Shown one piece after another: positions 1-9,478 of a DNA stretch of 64,000 nt. Below the pieces are notes generated by a model. That model did not search any database, was not told where the DNA came from, and saw only the letters and a program-made list of their open reading frames with translations. A program made the position numbers and the translations under genes. Positions within the stretch are counted from its first letter, which is position 1; every line of letters starts with the position of its first letter. Origin of the DNA: Deltaproteobacteria bacterium (GTDB lineage: Bacteria > Myxococcota > UBA727 > VGSZ01); the NCBI GenBank assembly GCA_020850995.1, contig JADZDP010000170.1:1-64000 (forward strand), in the 5' to 3' direction.

Positions 1-323
1 AGGACCTTCGCGACGATGCGGATCAGCTCCAACGACCTTGTGTGGATGCGGGTGTTCTCGTGATGCATGGGACGCGCCTTGCAACTTCGATTCCCGCGCC
101 CGACGCCCGCCACCGACGCCCCGCGACCAGCGATGGTCCGTTGCCCGCCGCCCGAAGCCCGCAGCCCGACACCGACGCCCGACACCGACGCCCGAGGGCC
201 GGCGCCCGCAAACCGAAGCCCGCAAGATCGAGCGCCCGACAACCGATTATCTGTCAGCCCTTGAGCGCATGCCCTTGGTGGCGAGGTCGCACCTTTCCCT
301 CCACCGCGCCCGATAATTGGGCC
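1..323. other. Left-edge region without a convincing gene
   Basis: No reading frame here has a credible start, ribosome site or recognisable product. The sequence is dominated by low-complexity CCCGA/CCCGC runs, including a short tandem repeat, which leave several frames open by composition alone. The last ~80 bases are less biased and probably carry the promoter of the lipoprotein gene that starts at 324. The end of a gene lying left of the window cannot be excluded. Confidence 0.4.
164..195. repeat. 13-bp tandem repeat, about 2.5 copies
   Basis: The unit GCCCGACACCGAC occurs twice in tandem, followed by a partial third copy. It sits inside a longer CCCG-rich low-complexity stretch. It is short and non-coding, and similar in flavour to the heptamer array near 50.7 kb, although the sequence differs. 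Confidence 0.6.
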
Positions 324-1034
324 ATGCGGTGCTTTCCACTGCTTTTGACCGGACTTATCGCCGCGTGCACCAACGCGGTCGGCGAGGGATCCGGCACGGA
401 TCCGCGGCTCCCCGCGGCTGAGGCGGGGGACCCAGCGGGCGGAGCCGATCACAGCGGCCCGGAGGCCCCCGCCGACGAGGCACCCGCGACCGGCGACGAG
501 CCCCCGGCGACCCCGCCCGCCGACGACGAGGTCCCCGGCGACGAGGTCCCCGGCGACGAGGACGGCGACGGCGTGGTCAGCGTGAGCGACGCCGGCCCTC
601 CGCCCGCCGAGGCCGCCCAGAGCTGCGCCGAGTGGACCGAGTGCGGCCCGCACCAGGACGACCCCAACAGCGGCTTCGACTGCGTCGACGGCACCTGCGG
701 CTGCGACGAGAGCGGGCGCTGGGCGAGCGCCTGCGCCGAGCTTGGCGGCTCGTGGTCGAGCTTCGAGTGCTTCTGCTTCACCAACACCGAGACCATGATG
801 CCGACCGCGGCGCCCGAGACGCCGGAGCAGGCCGAGGATGACGTGGTGTGCTGGTGGAGCTGGCGCCTGCGCTCCTGCGACCCCGACGAGTGGGTGGACA
901 CGAGCTACTACGACCACTGGTGCGACGCCTACGACTGCTACGACGAGTACGTGGAGGACGGCTACTACGTCGACGGCCAGTGCTACGGGCGGTGGATCAA
1001 GCGCTGCACCGACGGCAACGAGTACTGGTACTGA
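324..1034 (+). CDS. Putative lipoprotein with acidic linker and Tyr/Cys/Trp-rich C-terminus
   Basis: Predicted 236 aa. The start at 324 gives a short hydrophobic leader ending in the lipobox LIAAC, so a lipoprotein is likely; starts further upstream would bury that leader. After it comes an Ala/Pro/Glu/Asp-rich linker, including a repeated GDEVP motif, of about 80 residues. The distal half is rich in Cys (at least 14), Trp and Tyr and looks like a small disulfide-stabilised surface domain. I do not recognise the family. No clear Shine-Dalgarno is seen. The neighbouring histidine kinase is 113 bases downstream and need not be related. Confidence 0.65.
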   Translation: MRCFPLLLTGLIAACTNAVGEGSGTDPRLPAAEAGDPAGGADHSGPEAPADEAPATGDEPPATPPADDEVPGDEVPGDEDGDGVVSVSDAGPPPAEAAQSCAEWTECGPHQDDPNSGFDCVDGTCGCDESGRWASACAELGGSWSSFECFCFTNTETMMPTAAPETPEQAEDDVVCWWSWRLRSCDPDEWVDTSYYDHWCDAYDCYDEYVEDGYYVDGQCYGRWIKRCTDGNEYWY

Positions 1035-1147
1035 CGCCTCGTCCGCGTGGTCGCCGGTAGCTGTCCCCGCACACATCGGCGTGAACGCGCGAGGGCCGCG
1101 CGACCGGCCGTCATTGGCAGCGAAGGGCAGTCACGGCAAGAGGAGGC

Positions 1148-2895
<1,748 letters not shown>

Positions 2896-2896
<1 letters not shown>

Positions 2897-2913
2897 CCTC
2901 GAGTGATCGAGGT
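2896..2913. terminator. Hairpin just after the histidine kinase stop
   Basis: A 7-bp perfect stem (ACCTCGA/TCGAGGT) with a GTGA tetraloop begins at the last base of the kinase stop codon. No T-run follows, so it may be a 3'-end stabilising hairpin rather than a classical terminator. Confidence 0.4.
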
Positions 2914-3023
2914 TGAGCGACCAGCGGGAGCCGCCGTGGGCGCGGGGGTGAGCCTGGCGGCAGACCCTGCCCGAGCGAGGCCTCCGATCTCGTCGAATGC
3001 AGCTGATCGAGATCGGGGATGAA

Positions 3024-3050
3024 GGCGCGGCGCCGACCACGGGCCGCGCC
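3024..3050. terminator. GC-rich hairpin between convergent genes
   Basis: GGCGCGG pairs with CCGCGCC across a 13-base loop, just beyond the stop of the acyltransferase gene that runs towards it. The position suggests a 3' end for either strand. No T-run is present. Confidence 0.35.
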
Positions 3051-3055
3051 CATGC

Positions 3056-3700
3056 TCACAGCGCCTGCACGAGCGCACGCTGTGCACTCTCGAGCTCGTC
3101 GTCGGCGACCAGGAGGGGCTCGCCGCACGACACGCGCACCACGGCGCCGGGCAGCGGTAGCCGCTTGCGGTCCCAGCCCGGCAGGCGCAGCTCGCGGCTG
3201 AGCGCGAAGCGCACGGGCACGATGGGGAGGCCGGTGCGCGCCGCCAGGTGCAGCACGCCCTTCTTGAGCTCATGGGCCGGGCCCGTCGGGCCGTCGGGGA
3301 ACATGGTGGTGGAGCCGCCACTCGCCAGCAAACGCGCCAGCTCATCTACCGCTGCGCGCCCGCCTGCCCCGGTCGAGCCCGGGATGACGCGCTCCACGCC
3401 GACCCACGCGAGCAGCACGTGCACGGGCCGCATGTACCAGTAGGGGTGGTTGATCCACGCCTGGCGCGCCAGCGGCGGCCGCACGACGAAGTAGAGCACC
3501 ACGTTCTCGTGCCACGCGCACAAGATGCGCCCCGAGCCTCGGGCGCGCTCGACGTCGTCCCACTGCACGCGCACCAGCGCGCGCAGGACGCGCACGAGCG
3601 CGTACAGGACCACGCCACCGCCGTAACCGTAGAGGTGAAAGAGCGGCCTGAGCGGCCACGGCACGTCGTCGACCCGATAGCGGGTGAGCAAGCGCGACAA
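3056..3700 (-). CDS. Lysophospholipid acyltransferase-like protein (DUF374/LPLAT type)
   Basis: 214 aa. Residues 20-45 form a hydrophobic, probably membrane-associated, segment. The family-type active-site motif is AWHEN, with H64 as candidate catalytic base. The second diagnostic block is FPDGPTGP near residue 138, followed by KKGVLHLAARTGLPIVPV-type sequence, which in DUF374 proteins forms the substrate site. The family is thought to acylate lipid A or lysolipid-type acceptors at the inner membrane. The exact substrate is not deducible. It stands alone, convergent with the kinase gene and 34 bases downstream of the cytochrome gene's stop. Confidence 0.8.
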   Translation of the reverse strand: MSRLLTRYRVDDVPWPLRPLFHLYGYGGGVVLYALVRVLRALVRVQWDDVERARGSGRILCAWHENVVLYFVVRPPLARQAWINHPYWYMRPVHVLLAWVGVERVIPGSTGAGGRAAVDELARLLASGGSTTMFPDGPTGPAHELKKGVLHLAARTGLPIVPVRFALSRELRLPGWDRKRLPLPGAVVRVSCGEPLLVADDELESAQRALVQAL

Positions 3701-3734
3701 CGAGGATGCTCTCCGATCGCGGGGACGCCGAGCG

Positions 3735-4793
3735 TCAGGGCGCCGTGGCGGCGCCCTTGGCCAGCGGCGGCAGCGATTGCAGGAACAGGAACGTGGCGTC
3801 GAGCTCGGTGTCGGTCATGGCACGCATGGCGGCGGTGATGCCCTTCATGGGCTCCTGCATCTCGCGCCCGTCCTTGCTCTTGCCCTCGCGCGCCAGCGTG
3901 CGGAAGTCGGCGGCCGTCCAGCCGGCGAGGCCGCTCGCATCGGGGGTGAGGTTGGCCGCGTCGGGCCACTTGGGATCGCCGCCGGGCACCGGGCCGCCCG
4001 CGAAGTTGAGCCCGTGACAGCCGACGCAGCCGCTGGCCACGTGCTTGCCGAACTCGAGCGTCACCGCCTCGTCGGGCGGCACCTTGGGGTGGCCCGCGCC
4101 GTGGTCGATGAGCTCCGCGGCCACGGGGATACCGCCGGTGGCGATGAGCACGCCGCGTACGGGACCCATCTTGTTCTCGATGTTCGGCTTGTCCACCGGC
4201 GGCGCCGAGGTGATGAACGTGATGATGTCCGACAGCTCGCGATCGGACATGCCCGTGTAGTCGATGGCCGGCATGGTGGCCGAGGTGCCGTCCTTGGCGA
4301 CGCCGTGGCGCACGATGCGGTCCCAGTCGGCGGGCGCCAGGTTCTTGGCGTTGCCGCCCATGGTGATGTTGGGGGAGGCCCAGACTCCCATGGGCGGCGC
4401 GTCGATGATGACCTTGCCGCCGAAGTCGGCGCCGTGACAATCGGCGCAGCCGCCGCGCGCCTCGATGAGGTGCTTGCCGCGGGCCAACGCGCGCTCCTTG
4501 GCGATGGCCACGAGATCGACGCCCGCGAGGAGGTCGGCGTCGGCGGGCAGGGGGGCCGCCTCGCCGGCGGCCGCCGTCGCAGCCTTCGCTTGCAGCTCCT
4601 GCTTCTTGGCCTCGCGCAGCGCCGCGAGCTCGGGCTCATCGAGGGGCCAGGGCACCGGCACGTCGACGCCCTTGACCTCGTCCCAGCGCCGCTCGAGGCG
4701 CGCGTTGCCGCGCGACACCATGACCATGACGCCGACGACCGCCACCACCACGAGCGCGAGCAGGGCGCCCGCGCCGATCTTCAAAGCCTTCAT
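3735..4793 (-). CDS. Diheme c-type cytochrome, membrane-anchored
   Basis: 352 aa. An N-terminal hydrophobic helix (residues ~7-27) exports and probably anchors the protein. Two c-type heme sites are visible, CADCH near residue 116 and CVGCH near 260, each in a separate cytochrome c domain with a distal Met-containing region (e.g. SATMPAIDYTGM). An electron-transfer role in the periplasm follows from the family; no oxidase or dehydrogenase partner is adjacent. The start at 4793 is supported by a GGGGAG ribosome site six bases upstream, although the frame stays open far beyond it. Confidence 0.88.
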   Translation of the reverse strand: MKALKIGAGALLALVVVAVVGVMVMVSRGNARLERRWDEVKGVDVPVPWPLDEPELAALREAKKQELQAKAATAAAGEAAPLPADADLLAGVDLVAIAKERALARGKHLIEARGGCADCHGADFGGKVIIDAPPMGVWASPNITMGGNAKNLAPADWDRIVRHGVAKDGTSATMPAIDYTGMSDRELSDIITFITSAPPVDKPNIENKMGPVRGVLIATGGIPVAAELIDHGAGHPKVPPDEAVTLEFGKHVASGCVGCHGLNFAGGPVPGGDPKWPDAANLTPDASGLAGWTAADFRTLAREGKSKDGREMQEPMKGITAAMRAMTDTELDATFLFLQSLPPLAKGAATAP

Positions 4794-4862
4794 CGTGCGC
4801 TCCCCAGGAAGAAGAAGCGCACGCTCGTCCGGCCCCTGTGTGAAGTCAACCAGCGCCAGGGC

Positions 4863-4895
4863 TGCATCCAGATCCGCGCCTGCGCGCATCTGCCG
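4863..4895. repeat. Imperfect direct repeat, copy 1 (copy 2 at 5113-5145)
   Basis: TGCATCCAGATC followed by a C/T change and GCGC occurs here and again 250 bases on. Similarity extends imperfectly for about 33 bases. The two copies bracket a small predicted exported protein: copy 1 lies just before its start and copy 2 near its 3' end. Confidence 0.5.
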
Positions 4896-4898
4896 TTC

Positions 4899-5159
4899 AT
4901 GACCCGCCGCAACGCCCTCCTGCTCGCCCTGGTGGTCGCCGCCTCTGCCGCGCTGCGCCTGCTCGCGGCCCCCGCGCCCGCCCTGTCGGCCGACTCCTAT
5001 CTGCCCGTGAGCGACCAGGAGCTGGCCGCCGCCCTGGCCGAGCCAGCGGTGCGCTGCGTGGCGGCCCCCACCCCGAGCGGCTGCGCGCCGGACCCGGGGG
5101 GGCCAGATCCGGTGCATCCAGATCTGCGCGCCCCCGCGTCTGCTGTGCCAGGAGCCTGA
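4899..5159 (+). CDS. Small hypothetical exported protein
   Basis: 86 aa. It has a basic start (MTRRN), a hydrophobic stretch of ~20 residues and a possible signal-peptidase site at PALSA-D. The remainder is short, Pro/Ala-rich and has two Cys; I recognise no domain. There is no good ribosome site. It is supported mainly by codon bias, the leader and its position three bases before the next gene. The 3' end carries copy 2 of a direct repeat whose first copy lies just upstream of the gene, so the region may have been partly duplicated. Confidence 0.4.
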   Translation: MTRRNALLLALVVAASAALRLLAAPAPALSADSYLPVSDQELAAALAEPAVRCVAAPTPSGCAPDPGGPDPVHPDLRAPASAVPGA

Positions 5160-5162
5160 GTC

Positions 5163-5795
5163 ATGCACCTCCGCCTTCACGTCGCCGCGCACTTGTTCAC
5201 CCCGGTCCTCGCGCTCGCCATCGCCGGCGAGGTGCGCGCCCAAGACGCTGGCACGGCGCCGCCCGTCGCCGAGACCGCCGCGCCCCAGCCACCGAGGCCA
5301 GACGGCGTCGATCTCAAGGTCGAGGTTGGCGACGACGACGGGCCACTCACGGTGCTCAACCAGATGCCGCCGGACATGCGCGCCAAGCTCAACGCCGAGC
5401 AGATCGAGCAGATCGTGCGGCGCGCGCAGACGAACCAGAACGAGCCGCCGCTGGTCGCCGTGTTGGCGCCGCTGGGCTTCTTCTTGTGCGTGTTCGGCGT
5501 CGTCGTTGCCGTGCTGTTCGCGCGTTTCCGCCGCGAACGACAGCTCCATGAGACGCTGCGGCAGATGATCGAGCGCGGCGTCGACATCCCCCCCGCGCTC
5601 TTGATGCCCCCGCAGGTGAAGCCCAACGATCGCCGCCGCGGTGTCATCCTGATCGCGCTCGGCGCGGGTATCGCGGTCTTCCTCTTGCTCGTCGACGGCA
5701 ACGACGACGGCGCCTGGGGCCTCGGCCTCGTGCCCGCCTTCCTCGGGGCCGGCTACCTCTTGGCCTCGTACCTCCCCAAGCGCGACGACGGCTGA
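5163..5795 (+). CDS. DUF6249-like membrane protein
   Basis: 210 aa. It has a signal peptide (residues 1-26, cleavage near VRA-Q), a Pro/Ala linker and a conserved stretch around residues 65-90. A transmembrane helix lies at ~98-118, followed by a basic cytoplasmic loop (FARFRRERQ...), and two hydrophobic helices close the C-terminus (~160-200). The layout resembles DUF6249 proteins of unknown function found next to sigma factors. It is followed 19 bases later by an ECF sigma gene and may be co-transcribed with it. Confidence 0.65.
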   Translation: MHLRLHVAAHLFTPVLALAIAGEVRAQDAGTAPPVAETAAPQPPRPDGVDLKVEVGDDDGPLTVLNQMPPDMRAKLNAEQIEQIVRRAQTNQNEPPLVAVLAPLGFFLCVFGVVVAVLFARFRRERQLHETLRQMIERGVDIPPALLMPPQVKPNDRRRGVILIALGAGIAVFLLLVDGNDDGAWGLGLVPAFLGAGYLLASYLPKRDDG

Positions 5796-5814
5796 CCGCG
5801 CGCCGAGGCGTGCC

Positions 5815-6387
5815 ATGCTCGTGCTGGTGGACGGCCCTTCGGATCTCGCCCTGGTGCAGCGCGTGCTGGCGCTCGACGACCGGCACGCGTTCACCACCTT
5901 GGTGCGCCGGCACCAGGCGCCGCTGCGCGCCTTCGCGCTGCGCCTGTGCGCCGGCGACGTGGGGCGCGCCGACGACACGGCGCAAGAGGCCTTCCTGCTC
6001 GCCTATCGTCACCTGGCCTCGTGGCGTCGCGAGGGTACCCTGCGCTCGTGGCTCTTGAAGCTCTGCTACCGCGCCTTCCTCACCGAGCAGCGTCGCGCGC
6101 ATCGTCGCCACGAGGCGCTCGAGGAGGGCGGCGACGCCCGCGGCGCGGCCGAGCGCACGGGCGTCGAGCCCCCGGACGCCGCCGCGCGGCGCGACGTGCT
6201 GCGCGCCATGGCCGAGCTCAAGCCCGAGGAGCGCGCGGCCTTGGCGCTGTGCTGCCAAGAGGGCCTCACCCACGACGAGGCGGCGGCCGTGCTCGAGCTG
6301 CCCCTCGGTACGCTCAAGTCCCATGTGGCGCGCGGCAAGGAACGTCTGCGCGCGCTCTTGAGCGGCTATGCTACGGAGGCGGCATGA
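5815..6387 (+). CDS. ECF-family RNA polymerase sigma factor
   Basis: 190 aa. Region 2 spans about residues 24-95 (FTTLVRRHQAPLRAFA, then DDTAQEAFLLAYRHL). Region 4 spans about 130-182, with the helix-turn-helix around LTHDEAAAVLELPLGTLKSHVARGK. There is no region 1.1 or 3, and the length is normal for ECF sigmas. It overlaps the next gene by ATGA, and that small membrane protein is the likely partner or anti-sigma. It probably controls envelope genes, but the target promoter is unknown. Confidence 0.9.
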   Translation: MLVLVDGPSDLALVQRVLALDDRHAFTTLVRRHQAPLRAFALRLCAGDVGRADDTAQEAFLLAYRHLASWRREGTLRSWLLKLCYRAFLTEQRRAHRRHEALEEGGDARGAAERTGVEPPDAAARRDVLRAMAELKPEERAALALCCQEGLTHDEAAAVLELPLGTLKSHVARGKERLRALLSGYATEAA

Positions 6388-6686
6388 AGACACCCATGGA
6401 CGATCAGGCGCTCGAGGCGCTGCTCAAGGACGATGGGCACATCGACGACGCCGGCTTCGCCGAGCGCGTGACCGCGCGCCTGCCGCGTCGTCGCCGCTTG
6501 CAGCGGCGCGACCTGGTGGTGGCGGGCTCGGCGCTCGTCGCCGGTGGCGCGGGCGCGGCGATCTGGTTTGGCACCGGTGTGTCGCTGGAGATGGCCATTG
6601 GCTCGTGGGTGCACGCGGCCGCGCTCGCCATGGGCGTCGGCCTCGCGCTGTGGGGCGCGCTGGGCGCGGCCCAGGCAGAGGGCTGA
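6384..6686 (+). CDS. Small membrane protein, putative anti-sigma partner
   Basis: 100 aa. Residues 1-40 are a charged cytoplasmic segment (DDAGFAERVTARLPRRRR), followed by two transmembrane helices at ~45-63 and ~70-95. Translational coupling to the ECF sigma by an ATGA overlap and the short cytosolic head are typical of minimal anti-sigma-like partners. No zinc-binding HxxxCxxC motif is present, so assignment as an anti-sigma factor rests on context. Confidence 0.6.
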   Translation: MKTPMDDQALEALLKDDGHIDDAGFAERVTARLPRRRRLQRRDLVVAGSALVAGGAGAAIWFGTGVSLEMAIGSWVHAAALAMGVGLALWGALGAAQAEG

Positions 6687-6716
6687 GCCCGGCGACCGCT
6701 GATGACGGGGGTAGGC

Positions 6717-7799
6717 ATGCGCAACGCGGTGCTCCGAACGCTCGCCCTGCTGCTGGCCACGTCGTGCTCGGGGCCCTGCGGTGGCGAGCCAGGCGAGGGT
6801 GAGGGCGAGGGCGAAGGCGAGGGCGAAGGCGAGGGCGAAGGCGAAGGCGAGGGCGAAGGTGAGGGCGAGGGCGAAGGCGAAGGCGAGGGCGAGGGCGAGG
6901 GCGAGGGCGAGGGCGAGGTCCCGCAACTCGGTGGGTGTCCCGTGTTCACCGCCGACGACGCCTGGAACACGGACATCTCGGGCGCCCCGGTGAGCGCCGA
7001 GTGGACCGGCAAGCTCGTGGCCGCGTACGACGACACGCTCTTGCACCCCGACTTCGGCAACTTCGGCGCCGAGCACTACGGCATCCCCATCAACATCGTG
7101 GCGGCGGGCACCTCGCCGGTGCCCATCAGCTACGACCTGTACGGGGGCGAGAGCGATCCCGGCCCGGTCGTGCTGCCCGACGTCGACGAGGTGCGCATCG
7201 AAGGCACCGACGATCCGCGTGACTGCTCGGGCGACTGCCACATCATCTCGGTGGCGCAGGGGAGCTGCCAGCTGTTCGAGGGCTGGGCCTGTCGCTTCGA
7301 CGACGGCGACGGCTACGTGTGCGCCAACGGCGCGCGCTTCGACCTGCGCGCGCGCAGCCAGGGCCAGCGCCCCGAGGGCTGGACCTCGGCCGACGCCGCG
7401 GGCCTGTCGATCCTCGCGGGCCTGGTGCGCTACGACGAGGCCGCGGCGGGCGCTATCCGTCACGCCATCCGCTTCACGCTGCCCTGCACACAAGACCACT
7501 ACGTGCGCCCCGCGTCGCACCAGGCGGTGCCCAACGCGTGCGACCCCGATGACCCCGACGCGCCGCCCATGGGACTGCGCGTGCGCTTGCGCGCCGACTT
7601 CGACCTCACGGGCTTCTCGCCCATCCCGCGCGCCTTCCTCGAGGCCATGCAGCGCTACGGCATGGTGCTGGCCGACAACGGCGGCGCCTTCTTCTTCCAG
7701 TCCGAGGACGATCCTCGCTGGACCGACGATCTCGACGAGCTCAAGGACGTGCCGGCGAACGCGTTCGAGGCCCTGGAGCCGGGGACCTTCTATCAATGA
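6717..7799 (+). CDS. Exported lipoprotein with (Gly-Glu)n linker and conserved globular domain
   Basis: About 360 aa. The leader ends LLATSC, suggesting lipidation. It is followed by ~21 Gly-Glu dipeptides and then a ~290-aa domain beginning GGCPVF and containing AWNTDIS, AGWTSADAAGL-like and RYDEAAAG motifs. This domain occurs in many secreted bacterial proteins without a settled function. Conserved Cys pairs fit an extracytoplasmic location. The start at 6717 is preferred over the in-frame 6702 because it gives a compact n-region after a G-rich ribosome site. The linker probably lifts the domain off the membrane. Confidence 0.75.
   Translation: MRNAVLRTLALLLATSCSGPCGGEPGEGEGEGEGEGEGEGEGEGEGEGEGEGEGEGEGEGEGEGEGEVPQLGGCPVFTADDAWNTDISGAPVSAEWTGKLVAAYDDTLLHPDFGNFGAEHYGIPINIVAAGTSPVPISYDLYGGESDPGPVVLPDVDEVRIEGTDDPRDCSGDCHIISVAQGSCQLFEGWACRFDDGDGYVCANGARFDLRARSQGQRPEGWTSADAAGLSILAGLVRYDEAAAGAIRHAIRFTLPCTQDHYVRPASHQAVPNACDPDDPDAPPMGLRVRLRADFDLTGFSPIPRAFLEAMQRYGMVLADNGGAFFFQSEDDPRWTDDLDELKDVPANAFEALEPGTFYQ
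6792..6917. repeat. Hexanucleotide minisatellite encoding (Gly-Glu)n
   Basis: About 21 in-frame units of GAGGGC/GAAGGC. The same type of tract recurs in two other lipoprotein genes in this window. Units vary only at silent positions, and copy number can change without shifting frame. Confidence 0.95.
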
Positions 7800-7808
7800 A
7801 CGCCACGA

Positions 7809-8504
7809 TCACTCGAGGCGCGAGAACACGCTGGCCGCTGCGGCCGGCGTGATGCGCTGGTAGCGCGCGTAGGCATCGATGAGCGCGCGCCGTAGCGCCA
7901 CGCGCTCATCGACGCCATGGCGGGCCACGTTGTCGAGGAGGGCGTCGAGCAGGTAGCCCTCGGGCGCCATGAAGGTGCGGGTGAGCGCCACGCTGCGCGC
8001 GCCCAGTGCGTCGAGCGCGGGTTTGAAATAGCTCTCGCTGGAACACGCGAGCACGGCCGTGCTCGCGGGCGCGGTGGCGCGCGCGAGTGCAGGCGCCGCC
8101 ACGTCCATGAGCCGGTCGTGGCCCATCCACACCACGAGGTCTGCGCGGCGGAGCGCCACTGCGTCGAAGAAGTCGCGCATCGCGCGATCGATGTGAGCAC
8201 CGTCGTAGGCCAGCAGGAGCACGCGCACCGGCCGCTCGCTCTTCCCCGTGCGTCGCACCAAGCGCCGCTGAGCGAGCACATCCGGCAGCGGCGCAGCCGT
8301 GGCGCGCTCCGTGGAGTACTCGCCGCTGTCCTCGAGGAAGCGCGCCGCGCCGTACTTGGCACCCCAGTACAGGTTGTGCGCGGGCAGGTGCGGATCGCCC
8401 AGGCCACCAGCGCCGCAGGCGAGCTGCGCGCCGTCACACAGCGGCACGATCACCAGCACCTCGATGGGCGCGGCGGCGACGAGGAGCGCGGTGAGCGCGA
8501 GCAC
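7809..8504 (-). CDS. Conserved hypothetical protein, probably exported
   Basis: 231 aa from a GTG start. The N-terminus is hydrophobic (LALTALLVAAA), followed by a conserved block VIVPLCDGAQLACG. Further motifs are NLYWGAKYG near residue 45 and VWMGHDRLMD near 128. Proteins with this arrangement occur as unassigned hypotheticals in deltaproteobacteria-like genomes. The alternation of beta-strand and helix suggests a Rossmann-like or caspase-like fold, but I would not name a function. It is convergent with the upstream lipoprotein gene, nine bases apart. Confidence 0.65.
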   Translation of the reverse strand: MLALTALLVAAAPIEVLVIVPLCDGAQLACGAGGLGDPHLPAHNLYWGAKYGAARFLEDSGEYSTERATAAPLPDVLAQRRLVRRTGKSERPVRVLLLAYDGAHIDRAMRDFFDAVALRRADLVVWMGHDRLMDVAAPALARATAPASTAVLACSSESYFKPALDALGARSVALTRTFMAPEGYLLDALLDNVARHGVDERVALRRALIDAYARYQRITPAAAASVFSRLE

Positions 8505-8552
8505 GTGGGGGAGAACCGCGCGCAGCGCGCCGAGATTCCAAGCCTCAGGGGC

Positions 8553-8924
8553 TCAACGCCACTGATCGATGGCCTTGAACTTCTTCTTGGCGAGCGCGAC
8601 CAGCTGGTTGTCGGTGGGGTGGTCCACCGCCTCCACACCGACGATGTGGGGCACGAGCTGCTTGGCCGCCTTCTCGAGGTAGTGCATGAGCTCGTTCTTG
8701 GCGGTGCCCGGCCCCACCACGAGGATCTCGACCGCGTTCTTCACGCCCGCGATCACGGTGTCGAACAGGGCGTGATCGTGCACGGCCTTGCCGTCGGTCT
8801 TGTGCCGCGCGGCGCTCTTGTGGTGCGCCGCTTGTGTGAGGACGGCGCCCTTGGGGTCACCGGCGTCGACGTGGAAGATCTTGGCGTGGTCGTGGTCGAT
8901 GAAGATGATGGCGTGTTGGGTCAT
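8553..8924 (-). CDS. eRF1 domain 3-like 'translational machinery' protein
   Basis: 123 aa starting MTQHAII at 8924. It begins with a strand carrying FIDHDHAKIF, contains a His-rich segment, and ends with the hallmark VVGPGTAKNELMHYL followed by GVEAVDHPTDNQLV. This matches small bacterial proteins related to the C-terminal domain of archaeal/eukaryotic release factor 1 (baeRF-type), possibly ribosome-associated, with no settled role. It follows the conserved hypothetical on the same strand and may share its transcript. Confidence 0.8.
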   Translation of the reverse strand: MTQHAIIFIDHDHAKIFHVDAGDPKGAVLTQAAHHKSAARHKTDGKAVHDHALFDTVIAGVKNAVEILVVGPGTAKNELMHYLEKAAKQLVPHIVGVEAVDHPTDNQLVALAKKKFKAIDQWR

Positions 8925-9082
8925 ACGCCCGCTCGTGTAGCAGCTTCGACGGCGCCGTCGAGGGGCTCGTGACGTCGTGGGCGTGCGCGCTGGCACCAAC
9001 GCACGGTGTGTGAGATTGCACGATGCCGCCGCCCCGCCACCGTCGACACGGTCGCGGACCGCGCGCGGTACCCTCGGCCGCG

Positions 9083-9442
9083 TCAGCGTCCCTTGTCGAG
9101 CAGCGCGATGATCTCGTCGGTGACGTCGAGCTCGTCGGCCGATGCCAGCAGGGCGCCCGCGTCGAGCACCATGCGCGCGCCGCGCTTCTTGCGGATCTGC
9201 TCGGCGGCGTCGCGCGCCGTCTGGAGGATCTGGTCTCGGCGCCGCGCGCGCTCGCCCTCGATGTCGCGGGCCACGTCCAGCTCGAAGCGCGCGCCCTCCA
9301 CCGCATCGGTAATGGCCTCGCGCCGCTGGCGCGCCTCGACGAAGCGCGCGCGTAGCTCATCGGCCGCCTGCCTCCCAGCCTTGGATCGATCAAGCACATC
9401 CGTCACACGTACGATCAGGACAGCGGGGCGTTCTTGCGGCAT
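9083..9442 (-). CDS. OmpH/Skp-like coiled-coil protein without signal peptide
   Basis: 119 aa. The opening strand VRVTDVLDRSKAGR matches the start of mature Skp/OmpH chaperones. A long charged helix (residues ~25-85) follows, and the end has VLDAGALL...DVTDEIIALLDK, which corresponds to the Skp C-terminal strand and helix. Skp is periplasmic, but no export signal is visible here, so this is either a cytoplasmic derivative or the start is misjudged. It is divergent from the DcrB-like gene at 9479. Confidence 0.6.
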   Translation of the reverse strand: MPQERPAVLIVRVTDVLDRSKAGRQAADELRARFVEARQRREAITDAVEGARFELDVARDIEGERARRRDQILQTARDAAEQIRKKRGARMVLDAGALLASADELDVTDEIIALLDKGR

Positions 9443-9478
9443 GCTTGAACCCTACCGCTCGACGAGGGTGACTCGCCA

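Noticed and set aside
449..901. 150-codon minus frame opposite the first lipoprotein
   Set aside because: Ser/Gln-rich shadow without leader, ribosome site or domain. The plus-strand gene has a clear lipobox.
3735..5978. 747-codon minus frame extending the cytochrome gene upstream
   Set aside because: A GGGGAG ribosome site and signal-type helix define the start at 4793. The upstream part is antisense to the DUF6249-like and small exported genes.
7319..7552. Arg-rich short frames inside the Gly-Glu lipoprotein gene
   Set aside because: Arg/Ala/Pro-rich composition is the standard out-of-frame signature at this GC content.
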